A stretch of 20,560 bases of DNA from a virus. The position numbers were made by a program, and so were the translations under genes. Shown piece after piece: positions 1 to 6,839 of the stretch (the stretch's first letter is position 1; each line of letters begins with the position of its first letter). The notes below the pieces were generated by a model. The model searched no databases. It had not been told where the DNA came from and worked only from the letters and a program-made list of their open reading frames with translations. The stretch lies in IMG/VR virus record IMGVR_UViG_3300025411_000745, positions 1 to 20,560 of that record. One strand, written 5' to 3'.

Positions 1-262
1 CGCCATTTAATATACCTTCACACTTATGATCGACTGTTTTATGCTCATAAAGAGTTTCATCGCAGAACCTGCAACGAAATATTCTAGGCTCTACAAAGTT
101 ATTTTGAGCTGTACCACCTATAGCAACATCTTCATCTACCGGTATATAGTCGGTAATTACTTCTGGACGTTGGTAGATCTCTGGTGGAAATGGGCCTTTT
201 GGGTAGCCTGCAGTCTTAGGTACCGCATGACCTTGTTTAGTTATTACCCTCTGTATGCGCAC
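1..262 (-). CDS. Partial zinc-finger-like protein of unknown function (C-terminus off the window)
   Basis: An open frame of 87 codons runs from a GTG at 262-260 off the left edge. The GTG shares one base with the TAG stop of the upstream gene (TAGTG), the same tight joining used throughout this block. The residues look like real protein: a Pro-rich stretch with YPKGPFPPEIY near residues 20-30, an acidic segment, then C64-x2-C67 followed by H74, H79 and C81 (FRCRFCDE, DHKC), a likely zinc-binding knuckle. No ATG is available in this frame after the upstream stop, so GTG is the only likely start. Function is unknown; the opposite-strand frame across 26-406 is a shadow. Confidence 0.7.
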   Translation of the reverse strand, partial: MRIQRVITKQGHAVPKTAGYPKGPFPPEIYQRPEVITDYIPVDEDVAIGGTAQNNFVEPRIFRCRFCDETLYEHKTVDHKCEGILNG

Positions 263-471
263 TATTCAGCCTTTGCCGTCTTCTTTACACGCTTAGGCTT
301 AACTTCTTCTACAACAGGAATCATGATTCTTTCAGCACGCTTTACGAAGTCTGGAAGTGACTTCTTGTTGTATTGCACAGGCAAATGGTGGTCACAAAAG
401 TGCTGAATAGCCGCCCAGGTGCTATCAATCCTATATTCAGCCGGATTGTGGCAATTATCACATTTTGACAT
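262..471 (-). CDS. Small Cys/His (zinc-binding) protein
   Basis: This is a 69-aa protein with C4-x2-C7 and C26-x-H28/H29 (FCDHH), a pattern that would bind one zinc. It resembles the actinobacterial DUF7455-type knuckle also seen at 6369-6587. The tail (VKPKRVKKTAKAE) is basic and could touch nucleic acid. An AAAGGG sits 6-7 bases before the ATG and supports this start. It is the first leftward gene after the divergent gap that separates it from the lysozyme-like gene. Function unknown. Confidence 0.75.
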   Translation of the reverse strand: MSKCDNCHNPAEYRIDSTWAAIQHFCDHHLPVQYNKKSLPDFVKRAERIMIPVVEEVKPKRVKKTAKAE

Positions 472-517
472 ATATTACCCTTTCAACGGTAAGATATTAG
501 TATCTCACACTTCTACG

Positions 518-555
518 TTGCTTGAGCCCTGTATTTACTGGTAGAATATTAATTA
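518..555 (+). promoter_or_regulatory. Promoter-like element with extended -10 (TGGTAGAATATTAATTA)
   Basis: TTGCTT at 518-523, an 18-bp spacer and TAGAAT at 542-547 preceded by TGG make a plausible sigma70-type promoter with an extended -10. The 17 bases at 539-555 recur exactly on the minus strand at 10177-10193, and with 14 of 17 identities before hsp20. It faces the lysozyme-like gene at 690. Confidence 0.55.
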
Positions 556-636
556 GAGGGGTAAAAGCCTCGACACTAACAACGAAACAAAAAGAGTTGC
601 AACTAGCCTGGCAGACAGACGCTGGGCTGTTTTTAT
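556..636 (+). ncRNA. Candidate short leader RNA ending in a terminator
   Basis: Between the promoter-like element at 539-555 and the lysozyme-like gene lies about 80 nt with no convincing reading frame. It holds a small hairpin (GAGG/CCTC at about 556-571), an A-rich unpaired segment, a 10-base palindrome AGTTGCAACT at 597-606, and then a terminator-like hairpin. It would be either a short free RNA or an attenuated leader controlling the lysozyme gene. This is inference from promoter and terminator spacing. Confidence 0.35.
605..634 (+). terminator. Terminator or attenuator hairpin ahead of the lysozyme-like gene
   Basis: AGCCTGGC (605-612) pairs with GCTGGGCT (621-628) in an 8-bp stem with two G-T wobbles and an 8-base loop, followed by GTTTTT. 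It sits between a promoter-like element and the gene it should drive, so it could attenuate that gene. Confidence 0.5.
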
Positions 637-689
637 CCAAGTGACAGTTGGGTAAAGATTCGGGTTGGCTCTCTAGCCTAGGAGATAGT

Positions 690-1205
690 GTGAATTTATA
701 TGACAAAAGGAATTATCTAGTAATAGGACTCGTAATACTTCTGTCCTTTGGGAACCTTATATCTGCGCCTGCTAGGGCAGCGGCTCCCGTAATAGGAAAG
801 TGCCTAACCCCGCTAGGGGAATACAAATTAGCTAAAAAACTAAACCCAAAACAGCTTTACCAGGTATTGCAGTTTGCTGGGTTTAAGGGTCATTCCCTTA
901 AGGTAGCTTGGGCTGTGGCCATGAAAGAAACTCATGGAAACCCTGTAGCACACAACTTTAGCAATACGACTCAAGACGACTCCTATGGGGTCTTCCAGAT
1001 TAACCTTTACGGGGCTTTAAAGGGCCGTGTGAAGGCTTTTGGACTTAAGTCAGCTAAAGACCTTACAGATCCGATTACAAACGCTCAGATCGCCTACAGA
1101 ATGAGTTCTGGGGGTACTAATTGGTCACCTTGGCACGCTAACCCAGGTGAGCGTGATCACTGGCTAGTTCAGCAGTGGATGAAACTCTGTCCTAAAACAA
1201 TCTAG
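690..1205 (+). CDS. Exported lysozyme-like / lytic transglycosylase-fold protein
   Basis: This is a 171-aa protein probably acting on cell-wall peptidoglycan, as an endolysin or similar lytic enzyme. The chosen GTG start at 690 has AGGAG five bases upstream; the frame is also open from a TTG at 648 but without a good ribosome site. Residues 9-26 are hydrophobic (YLVIGLVILLSFGNLISA) and followed by ARAAA, a signal-peptide-like export segment. The mature part has the SLT/lysozyme-fold hallmarks: a helix ending in the likely catalytic Glu (MKETHGNP, Glu80) and then DDSYGVFQIN (about 97-105). The C-terminus holds NWSPWHANPGERDHW. It is the only plus-strand gene within the left block. Its TAG stop overlaps the HNH gene's TAG in one CTAG. 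The lysozyme-like fold is fairly secure; the exact bond cleaved is not known. Confidence 0.85.
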   Translation: MNLYDKRNYLVIGLVILLSFGNLISAPARAAAPVIGKCLTPLGEYKLAKKLNPKQLYQVLQFAGFKGHSLKVAWAVAMKETHGNPVAHNFSNTTQDDSYGVFQINLYGALKGRVKAFGLKSAKDLTDPITNAQIAYRMSSGGTNWSPWHANPGERDHWLVQQWMKLCPKTI

Positions 1206-1495
1206 GACTTCTTACCAGCTCTGCGCCTGTTCTCTTTAGCGGTATTCTTACCGTGCTTGAGTGGGCGCAGATTGCTGGCGGAATCATTATCATGATTGTT
1301 ATCTTTATGATCTACGTCAGTGCCCTTAGGTAGCTTGCCGTGCTTCTTCTCGTACTTAGCCTTGGCAGCGTTCTTTGAAGTAGTGTGCCACTTACCGTCT
1401 TTCTTATAATGCTCAACAATAATTTTGCGGCCGCCATTAGCGGCAGACCCTTTATATTCTTTACCGCCAGCTACTTCTTTTTTCTTAGTTGCCAT
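1202..1495 (-). CDS. HNH endonuclease domain protein
   Basis: A 97-aa basic protein. The second half carries an HNH-type core: VDHKDNN at residues 61-67 (the D-H pair), SNLRPL at 74-79 with the conserved Asn, and KHGKNTAKENRR at 80-91 with His81 and Asn84. This matches small phage HNH nucleases of the ββα-metal fold, which nick or cut DNA. The N-terminus is Lys/Gly rich. AGGAG lies eight bases before the ATG. It is the downstream member of a string of tiny genes and converges on the lysozyme-like gene. It may be a free-standing homing-type nuclease or take part in packaging; the position does not decide. Confidence 0.8.
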   Translation of the reverse strand: MATKKKEVAGGKEYKGSAANGGRKIIVEHYKKDGKWHTTSKNAAKAKYEKKHGKLPKGTDVDHKDNNHDNDSASNLRPLKHGKNTAKENRRRAGKKS

Positions 1496-1758
1496 TAGTA
1501 ATCTCCTGACAATTGTTTTTCAACACATTTTGGACAATCTCTAACAGGTGCGTTTTCTCCAACAGATCCTAAGTATTCAGATTTATTTGGGTCTTTGTCA
1601 ACAGTTCCACAAAGAGCCGGATGCGTATGTGGTGTTGTACCGGCTTTCCAAAAATGAGCATAGTTTAGGCTATCATCGTCTCCGGTAGCATTATCCGGTT
1701 TAGGTAACGTTTCATGCTCAGTATTACCTACTTCAAAATCCGTGTTGTTGCGACCCAT
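1495..1758 (-). CDS. Small Cys/His protein of unknown function
   Basis: An 87-aa acidic protein joined to its upstream gene by a TAATG overlap. The pattern THPALCG with His44, His46 and Cys50, then CPKC at 75-78, resembles the zinc knuckles common in small actinophage proteins. No enzymatic motif is visible. The opposite-strand frame at 1714-1974 is a shadow. Confidence 0.75.
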   Translation of the reverse strand: MGRNNTDFEVGNTEHETLPKPDNATGDDDSLNYAHFWKAGTTPHTHPALCGTVDKDPNKSEYLGSVGENAPVRDCPKCVEKQLSGDY

Positions 1759-2084
1759 TACTTTTTCTTCTTGCCTTTATTCTTATTAGAGATAGCAGCA
1801 GCCTTCTTCTTAGCATCAGCTTTAGAAGATGCACCCCAAGCCTGTAGTGACAAGAGTAGGCGAGTTGGCTCGCCATTTGGCTTGTGCTCAGGGCCAGGAG
1901 CGTTGCCCATACGTGCTAAGAATGATGCACGACGTGGGTTATCACCAGACTTAACTGGTGCCTTAAGGTTATGACCTTCTGCCTTAGCAGAAGCGCGACC
2001 CTTAGCATTTAATCCGCCCTTAGGGTTCTGACCCTCTTTGCGTGTCCACGCAGCGGACTTGTGATGTTCTTTCTTTTCAGCCAT
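1758..2084 (-). CDS. Basic protein resembling phage DUF6321-type proteins
   Basis: A 108-aa Lys/Ala-rich basic protein. The segment around residues 22-60 (GGLNAKGRASAK, NLKAPV, NPRRASFLARMG) recalls a conserved short family in marine and other phages that I remember as DUF6321 (pattern GGLNAKGR..., NLKAPV..., FxARM). The Pfam label is from memory and should be checked. The segment NGEPTRLLLSLQAWGASS follows, and the end is poly-basic. It may bind nucleic acid. It starts directly after the stop of the 55-aa gene and ends in a TAATG overlap with the next. Confidence 0.75.
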   Translation of the reverse strand: MAEKKEHHKSAAWTRKEGQNPKGGLNAKGRASAKAEGHNLKAPVKSGDNPRRASFLARMGNAPGPEHKPNGEPTRLLLSLQAWGASSKADAKKKAAAISNKNKGKKKK

Positions 2085-2252
2085 TTACTTTTTCTTCTTT
2101 CTTGCTACTGCAATATTGTCTACCGCATTTGGATATGGACGACCTGCTGCTTTAGCACGTGCTTTAGCTGCAGCTTTTTGTGAATCGCTTAATTTACTAT
2201 GTTTTCCGCCGTCTGGATCTTTCTTTTTCCACACTGGGGTTGCTTTGGCCAT
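2085..2252 (-). CDS. Small basic protein, 55 aa
   Basis: A complete 55-codon frame from ATG 2252-2250 to TAA 2087-2085. It starts MAKATPVWKKKDPDGGKHSK and ends in a run of lysines, with an Ala/Lys-rich centre (KAAAKARAKAAGRPYP). The ATG overlaps the upstream stop (TAATG) and the gene fills the gap between two clear genes in the same direction. AGGGA lies about nine bases upstream. Function unknown; the composition suggests binding to DNA or RNA. Confidence 0.7.
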   Translation of the reverse strand: MAKATPVWKKKDPDGGKHSKLSDSQKAAAKARAKAAGRPYPNAVDNIAVARKKKK

Positions 2253-2512
2253 TACTGTAAGTCCCTTCGATCACTCCATGAATCTTTAGAAGAATCATAG
2301 CACTTATGACGCTGAGCTTCTGCAGCCCCAGAATTAATAGCTTGCTGCCCACCAATGCGAGTTGCGTGCCAACCACAGGACATCCCATCTGCACCGTTGC
2401 AGGTCCACCTATGTACAGCTTTACCGTTTAACTCGCCATCACGGCTATAGTTAGTAAAGTTTGGCTCTGGAGGTGTTCCGCTTTGTTGTGCTGGGCGCTT
2501 TTTTTTAGCCAT
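2252..2512 (-). CDS. Small zinc-finger-like protein, 86 aa
   Basis: The N-terminus is basic and Pro-rich (MAKKKRPAQQSGTPPEP). The centre has Cys38-x7-Cys46-x2-His49 and later His69-x-Cys71, so one zinc site is likely. It is joined to the next gene by TAATG. No further homology recognised. Confidence 0.75.
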   Translation of the reverse strand: MAKKKRPAQQSGTPPEPNFTNYSRDGELNGKAVHRWTCNGADGMSCGWHATRIGGQQAINSGAAEAQRHKCYDSSKDSWSDRRDLQ

Positions 2513-2694
2513 TAGTTTGATGACTCCCCGCTTGCTCCACGACCTGGACGACCTACCGGAATAGGGGCATCCGGATCTTTCATGTAAGGTAATCCAGTAA
2601 GGTACTCGGCAGCTTCACGTGCGTTGTGACGCAAGTTCTTAGCCATCTTATTACCCTTAGGATAGTGTGATTGAAAGATTTTGTTGAGGGACAT
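2512..2694 (-). CDS. Small protein, 60 aa, two possible starts
   Basis: The frame begins at an ATG that overlaps the 994-aa gene's stop in TAATG, with GAGG seven bases before it. A second ATG at 2646 (MAKNLRHNAREAAEYL, giving 44 aa) has AAGGG at good spacing and may be the true start. The C-terminus is Gly/Pro/Ser rich (PIPVGRPGRGASGESSN). Unknown function. Confidence 0.65.
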   Translation of the reverse strand: MSLNKIFQSHYPKGNKMAKNLRHNAREAAEYLTGLPYMKDPDAPIPVGRPGRGASGESSN

Positions 2695-5678
2695 TACTCA
2701 GCCTCAGAAGTCTCTCCACGCATCTTTGCAATAATTGCCTCAAGCTGCTTACCAGATCGGTTATCACGCATTTCACCAATAATTCTCTGACCGGCAGGAG
2801 TTGTAGGGGAAACTCCTCGTAGAGATACTGGAGCCTCTGAAGCCTTAGCAATACCTGATGGTGCGGGTACTGGGTTGCGAGGCTTTTCTGCAGCTTTGGT
2901 GTTAGAACCTTCAGTAGCCTGCCTAACAACTTCTGAATCTTGTGATTCAACATTTCCAAGCAAACGAGGATCCAAGAATCCCCATTGTTCTCCGCTACGG
3001 CGGAAACGCTTTCCTGTTGATGAGTCAATGCCACCATTGTTTTGGGAAGCTTCCCTGCGCTTTTGCTCTTCTTCACGCTCTTCAGCACCAAAGTCAAGCA
3101 TAGGTTGTGCAGGTCCCTTATCAGGATTATCTTCAAGATAAATGCGGCTAAACTTACGGGCTTCAGCCGCAGTCATAGTAGGCTTAACTTCATCAGTCTC
3201 TCTTAATTTTGCCAGTTCAGCTTCAGCTTCAGCTCTTGTATCGCGGGAGTTTGAAATTGTACCTGCTGCTGGACCATATACATTTTCTTTTTCTGTAGCT
3301 CCACGCTTAAGAAGACGCATAGGACCAGGAACAATTTCTTGTCCCATACCAGGAAGAGTCCACTGATGAGCACCCATGTGTTTTGGTGTTAATGGGGTAT
3401 CCCAACCTTGCATTCCAGGACTTGCAGGAGTAGCACGAGTCTCTCCTTGTACAATATCTCCCGCTTCATTTCTAACTGCTTCTTGTGCCTCTTGTGCGGG
3501 GAACCCAGAAGTTACCGCTGGTCCTGGCACATCTGAACCTAAACCATGTACAGGAGTAAATGAGGCAAGCAACGATTGCTGACGTGCTCCACGAGGAGCA
3601 TTAGTTGTGCGACCACGAACAAATAAAGGCTTCTGACCCGGACGTCCAACCTTAGGTGCCTTTGGAAGTGGGTTTCCTGACGCATCTACATAGAATGATG
3701 GTGCCTCTTCAGGCTTAAAGTCTTCAGCGTTACCTCTAGTAGGACCCTTAGTAAGTGATGGGTCTTGATTAGCAATAGCTTCAGATGTATCAAGATTTTG
3801 CTCTGCTGTTCCAGCTACTACTTCTTTTCCTGGCTGGAAGGCTTCAGAACCTTCTGTACGAGTAGATTCTAGTGGCATAGAAAGGCGACCAAAGCTAGCA
3901 TCTCTTCCTACAATTCCTGTACCTGTTACTGGTCCGCCACCTACAGTAGTAGCCATTTGTTGAGAGACAAGATGGTTAATGTCTTTAATGACATTTTTTC
4001 CACGGCCTTTGCGCTTGTATACAGTCGCGTCTTCAGCTGGTTCAGAAGTAGTTACTGTTGTCTCCTGAGGAGTAGTCTCTACCTGCTCTGGTTCAGCAAG
4101 TGGAAGTCCTGTGCTTGGATTAGTAACACGTGTTTGTGAAATGCGTGCGGGCGCAGCAGGTGCTCCAGCGCTTGCAGCGTGGATCTCTGCCATAGCGCGA
4201 GTTGCTTCTGCAATCTGTGCGCGGCTCTGTTTAGAACCTACTGGGATTGATTCTCTAGCCTGAGCAACAGTATAGTCGTAAGCCGGAATTGCTTTAGTAC
4301 CTTCAGCCGCACCAGAAAGAGCAACTTGACCTTGATAACGCCAAGTACCACGAACACCTGATGGGCTTGTTCCTTCTGGAACCTTTGTATCAAAAGTCTT
4401 TGTCCAACCAATATGTGTAGGAATTGTTGTACGCATCTTTCCAGAAGCGTCTTTATAAACAGATGTATTAGTTCCCTTTGATGCAATTAGAGCTGGGGCG
4501 CCTTCTCTGCGTCCCGCAACGTCAAGCTCATCAAGTCTAGGATCTTTTCCATATGAAGGCATACCATGTTTTTCCCAATCAGCAATTGGGTGCTCTTCGC
4601 CTGTTTCAGGATGGATAAATGTATCTGCAGGATGCAAGTGCTGAGCACCAAAATCAACTGGTCGAGAGGAATCAATACGATCTTGTAGCAAAGCATGCTT
4701 GCCTTCTACAGCATCATATTCAGTCATATTCATTTTTTTAGCATATGACTTAACATCATCAACACTTTCACCAGCAGCTTGCAAACGAGCTAGACGCTCG
4801 TAGTGTCCGCCTTTATGATCATAAGGAGATGCAAAATCTTCATCTCCAGACAATCCTGCAAGACGGTTTGCCTTACCTGGGTTATTTTCAAAGTCTAATG
4901 AGTATAGGCGATGAGCCATTGCAATATGCGATGGAACTTCCATCTTACCGTATACAGGGTGGTTAATCTCTTCTCTTTCTACACCCTCTTCAAGTCCAGA
5001 GATACCCATGCCTGAAGCAATACGCTCTTCACGGTTTGACTCAACCTCAGCAGATGCTGGTTGTGCACGATTTCCTCGGATAGCGCCTGTTGGTGCAGGA
5101 GTAAAGATACCGGCTTTAGTTCCCTGAATCCAGCTTGAGCCTTTTGGCTGATCTACTTCAGCAGCTGGAACGTCTACTGGTACAAAGTTAGGAGTAGGAG
5201 CAGGTGCTGCTGGGCCTTGAGCACGAAGATTTCTTAATCCTTTTACATCAAGTCCTGCGGCTTCAGCATCAGCACGCTCTTGCTCAGCAGGAGTCTTTTC
5301 ACGATTAGACTCTGCAACAATAGCGGCATCTGCTTTTCGCTGCGCAGCAGCCTCACGACGTGCTGCTTTACCCTTTTCTGACTTACCCACATCAGATTTA
5401 ATAGTTTCTTTAACAGCTGCCTTATCTTCTTCAGACATTTCCTTAGACTCTAAAGGTAGCTTATATGTAGGGGTCTCTACACGTTCACCAGCAACAATAC
5501 CTGTTCTAGGGGTTTCAGAGAAGCTTAGATCTACAGGAGCTTCTTCACGTGGAGAAATTCCCGCAGTAGCTGCAGCAGTATCTTCTGCAAACTTCTGGCT
5601 AGCGGCACGCTTTCTAGCGGCACGCTCTTGCTTTACCTTAGGATTATTCCTATTTACCTTTTTACCACGAGCTGACAT
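2694..5678 (-). CDS. Very large disorder-rich phage protein of unknown function (994 aa)
   Basis: This is the largest gene in the window. Residues 1-235 are Lys/Ala/Glu-rich and probably disordered, with two similar ESNRE segments near 123 and 213. Residues about 238-502 look globular: HPVYGKMEVPSHIAMAHRLY, then a His-rich stretch (AQHLHPADTFIHPETGEEHP, about 345-364) and Trp/Tyr-containing strands (HIGWTKTF, GTWRYQG). Residues 505-994 are again Pro/Ala/Thr/Glu-rich and disordered. GGGGAG precedes the ATG. It follows the 228-aa gene with a two-base gap, so the two are probably co-translated. No known family is recognised. In a late block such a protein could be a scaffold, internal head protein or ejected protein, but that is inference. 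Confidence 0.85.
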   Translation of the reverse strand: MSARGKKVNRNNPKVKQERAARKRAASQKFAEDTAAATAGISPREEAPVDLSFSETPRTGIVAGERVETPTYKLPLESKEMSEEDKAAVKETIKSDVGKSEKGKAARREAAAQRKADAAIVAESNREKTPAEQERADAEAAGLDVKGLRNLRAQGPAAPAPTPNFVPVDVPAAEVDQPKGSSWIQGTKAGIFTPAPTGAIRGNRAQPASAEVESNREERIASGMGISGLEEGVEREEINHPVYGKMEVPSHIAMAHRLYSLDFENNPGKANRLAGLSGDEDFASPYDHKGGHYERLARLQAAGESVDDVKSYAKKMNMTEYDAVEGKHALLQDRIDSSRPVDFGAQHLHPADTFIHPETGEEHPIADWEKHGMPSYGKDPRLDELDVAGRREGAPALIASKGTNTSVYKDASGKMRTTIPTHIGWTKTFDTKVPEGTSPSGVRGTWRYQGQVALSGAAEGTKAIPAYDYTVAQARESIPVGSKQSRAQIAEATRAMAEIHAASAGAPAAPARISQTRVTNPSTGLPLAEPEQVETTPQETTVTTSEPAEDATVYKRKGRGKNVIKDINHLVSQQMATTVGGGPVTGTGIVGRDASFGRLSMPLESTRTEGSEAFQPGKEVVAGTAEQNLDTSEAIANQDPSLTKGPTRGNAEDFKPEEAPSFYVDASGNPLPKAPKVGRPGQKPLFVRGRTTNAPRGARQQSLLASFTPVHGLGSDVPGPAVTSGFPAQEAQEAVRNEAGDIVQGETRATPASPGMQGWDTPLTPKHMGAHQWTLPGMGQEIVPGPMRLLKRGATEKENVYGPAAGTISNSRDTRAEAEAELAKLRETDEVKPTMTAAEARKFSRIYLEDNPDKGPAQPMLDFGAEEREEEQKRREASQNNGGIDSSTGKRFRRSGEQWGFLDPRLLGNVESQDSEVVRQATEGSNTKAAEKPRNPVPAPSGIAKASEAPVSLRGVSPTTPAGQRIIGEMRDNRSGKQLEAIIAKMRGETSEAE

Positions 5679-5680
5679 TA

Positions 5681-6367
5681 TTACTCCCCTACCTTATTAG
5701 CATTTGCAATATCTGATGAGATGCTCTGTGATGATAGAGCAGTTGTTGTAGATGTATCTTTTTTAGGCGTAGCAGCGCTCTTCTTACGAGACCTTGTAGC
5801 CTTTACAGGCTGATCTGGACCAGTATCTGCAGTTGGACCTGGAGGTGTTGGAGGAGCTGGAGGTGTTGGAGGAGTATCGTCGTGATCGTCGGTAAATGAT
5901 GAGTCATCGTTAGAACGACTTGTATCCATAGCATCTTCTGGGTTAGCAGTAGGGTTAGCATTTGCAGGTTTCTCTGTTGGCTTGATACGACCAACACGTG
6001 ACTGACCAAGTTGCTGAAAGTCTTTGCCGCCTACTAGGAATGGATCAATGTCTCCAATACCGGCAGCTGTACGCTCTTCTGGAGAAAGGTGTGAATGGAT
6101 ATCATTTGTTAACTTTTTGTAGTGCTCTCTACGATTTTCCATATCGGTATTCTCAGCTTCAGAGGTGATGCCCGCTTTAGCAGCGTGAGCAACAATCTCT
6201 CCGATAGTACGTTGACGAATAAGATCAGATGAATATTCATGGTTGATTGCAGCACGATGTGCCTGTGCAATTCCGCCAATAATCTTTCCAGCTAGGCTGC
6301 CACCACGACGGCCGCCTCCTTCGCTTGGCTTAACCACATTGCTGAAATAAGGGTTGTAATTTGGCAT
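5681..6367 (-). CDS. 228-aa protein with Pro-rich tail, unknown function
   Basis: The start chosen is ATG 6367-6365 (MPNYNPYFSNVV), with AGGA six bases upstream and only a one-base gap from the preceding stop; the longer frame from 6433 would overlap the upstream gene by about 65 bases. The N-terminus has a Gly-rich motif (EGGGRRGGSLAGKIIGG), residues 35-110 are helical and charged, and the C-terminal third is low complexity: PTPPAPPTPPGP, then a basic Ser/Thr segment. It sits directly upstream of the 994-aa gene. Possibly structural or head-associated, by position only. Confidence 0.8.
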   Translation of the reverse strand: MPNYNPYFSNVVKPSEGGGRRGGSLAGKIIGGIAQAHRAAINHEYSSDLIRQRTIGEIVAHAAKAGITSEAENTDMENRREHYKKLTNDIHSHLSPEERTAAGIGDIDPFLVGGKDFQQLGQSRVGRIKPTEKPANANPTANPEDAMDTSRSNDDSSFTDDHDDTPPTPPAPPTPPGPTADTGPDQPVKATRSRKKSAATPKKDTSTTTALSSQSISSDIANANKVGE

Positions 6368-6368
6368 A

Positions 6369-6587
6369 TTAATCCTGATCTTCCTCTGGTATACCCAGAA
6401 GTCTAGCAACTCCGCCCTGTTCTGTAAGGACATCAGAGTGTTTATTATAATGGTGGTTGCAAAAAGCTAAATCCCCGTAGGGCATGGTTACTACCAGGAC
6501 CGCTCTGGCTGAACAGCCGTCACATTGGACCCGCTGCTGCTCCTGCTCCGCTAGAAGTGGCTGAGGCGGGTTCGCTAGACTCGGCAT
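6369..6587 (-). CDS. DUF7455-like small zinc protein
   Basis: A 72-aa protein starting at the ATG with AGGAG seven bases upstream (6587); an ATG two codons earlier lies too close to that ribosome site. The motif C22-x2-C25 (CDGCSARAV), then LAFCNHHYNKH with Cys43, His45/46 and His50, closely resembles the small actinobacterial family known to me as DUF7455 (CDxC, FCxHHYxxH). That supports an actinobacterial host. Its first 68 bases overlap the end of the upstream gene in another frame. Role unknown. Confidence 0.75.
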   Translation of the reverse strand: MPSLANPPQPLLAEQEQQRVQCDGCSARAVLVVTMPYGDLAFCNHHYNKHSDVLTEQGGVARLLGIPEEDQD

Positions 6588-6774
6588 TTTCATTCTCCTG
6601 ACCAGTAGGTGCGTCCATATCGACGCCTGTATAGGTGCTCAACATTCCATCTCCTACGCCCCACAAAGAATTGTACCAGCTCTTAGCTGCGGGTAGAAGG
6701 GTGCCTTCAAGACGGCCAACTGTAGCAACGTCCCTCATAGGGTACTGATGCTGATGTTTCTTAGGATGTGCCAT
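6520..6774 (-). CDS. 84-aa protein of unknown function
   Basis: It starts MAHPKKHQHQYPMRDV, with GGGAGA about eight bases upstream. The middle (LLPAAKSWYNSLWGVGDGMLS) looks like a folded helix; the C-terminus is Ser/Ala/Glu low complexity. It is the first gene after the strong terminator at 6801-6824, so it needs its own promoter or read-through. The 3' end overlaps the next gene by 68 bases. Confidence 0.65.
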   Translation of the reverse strand: MAHPKKHQHQYPMRDVATVGRLEGTLLPAAKSWYNSLWGVGDGMLSTYTGVDMDAPTGQENENAESSEPASATSSGAGAAAGPM

Positions 6775-6800
6775 AGGTTTATTCTCCCACTAAAGCAAAA

Positions 6801-6824
6801 AGCCGGGAGCGTTAACTCCCGGCT
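6801..6824 (-). terminator. Strong intrinsic terminator after the beta-repeat protein
   Basis: AGCCGGGAG and CTCCCGGCT form a perfect 9-bp stem around a 6-base loop. On the minus strand it is followed by TTTTGCTTT. A CTTTT run on the other side means it could also work on the plus strand. It lies 16 bases beyond the stop of the 455-aa gene. Confidence 0.9.
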
Positions 6825-6839
6825 CTTTTCTATCTGCTA

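Noticed and set aside
26-406. 126-aa plus-strand frame at the left edge
   Set aside because: It lies antisense to two well-supported leftward genes, has no ribosome site, and its composition is that of a shadow frame.
497-706. 69-aa minus-strand frame in the divergent gap
   Set aside because: It crosses the promoter, terminator and signal-peptide region of the lysozyme-like gene, with no ribosome site and Ser/Cys-rich random composition.
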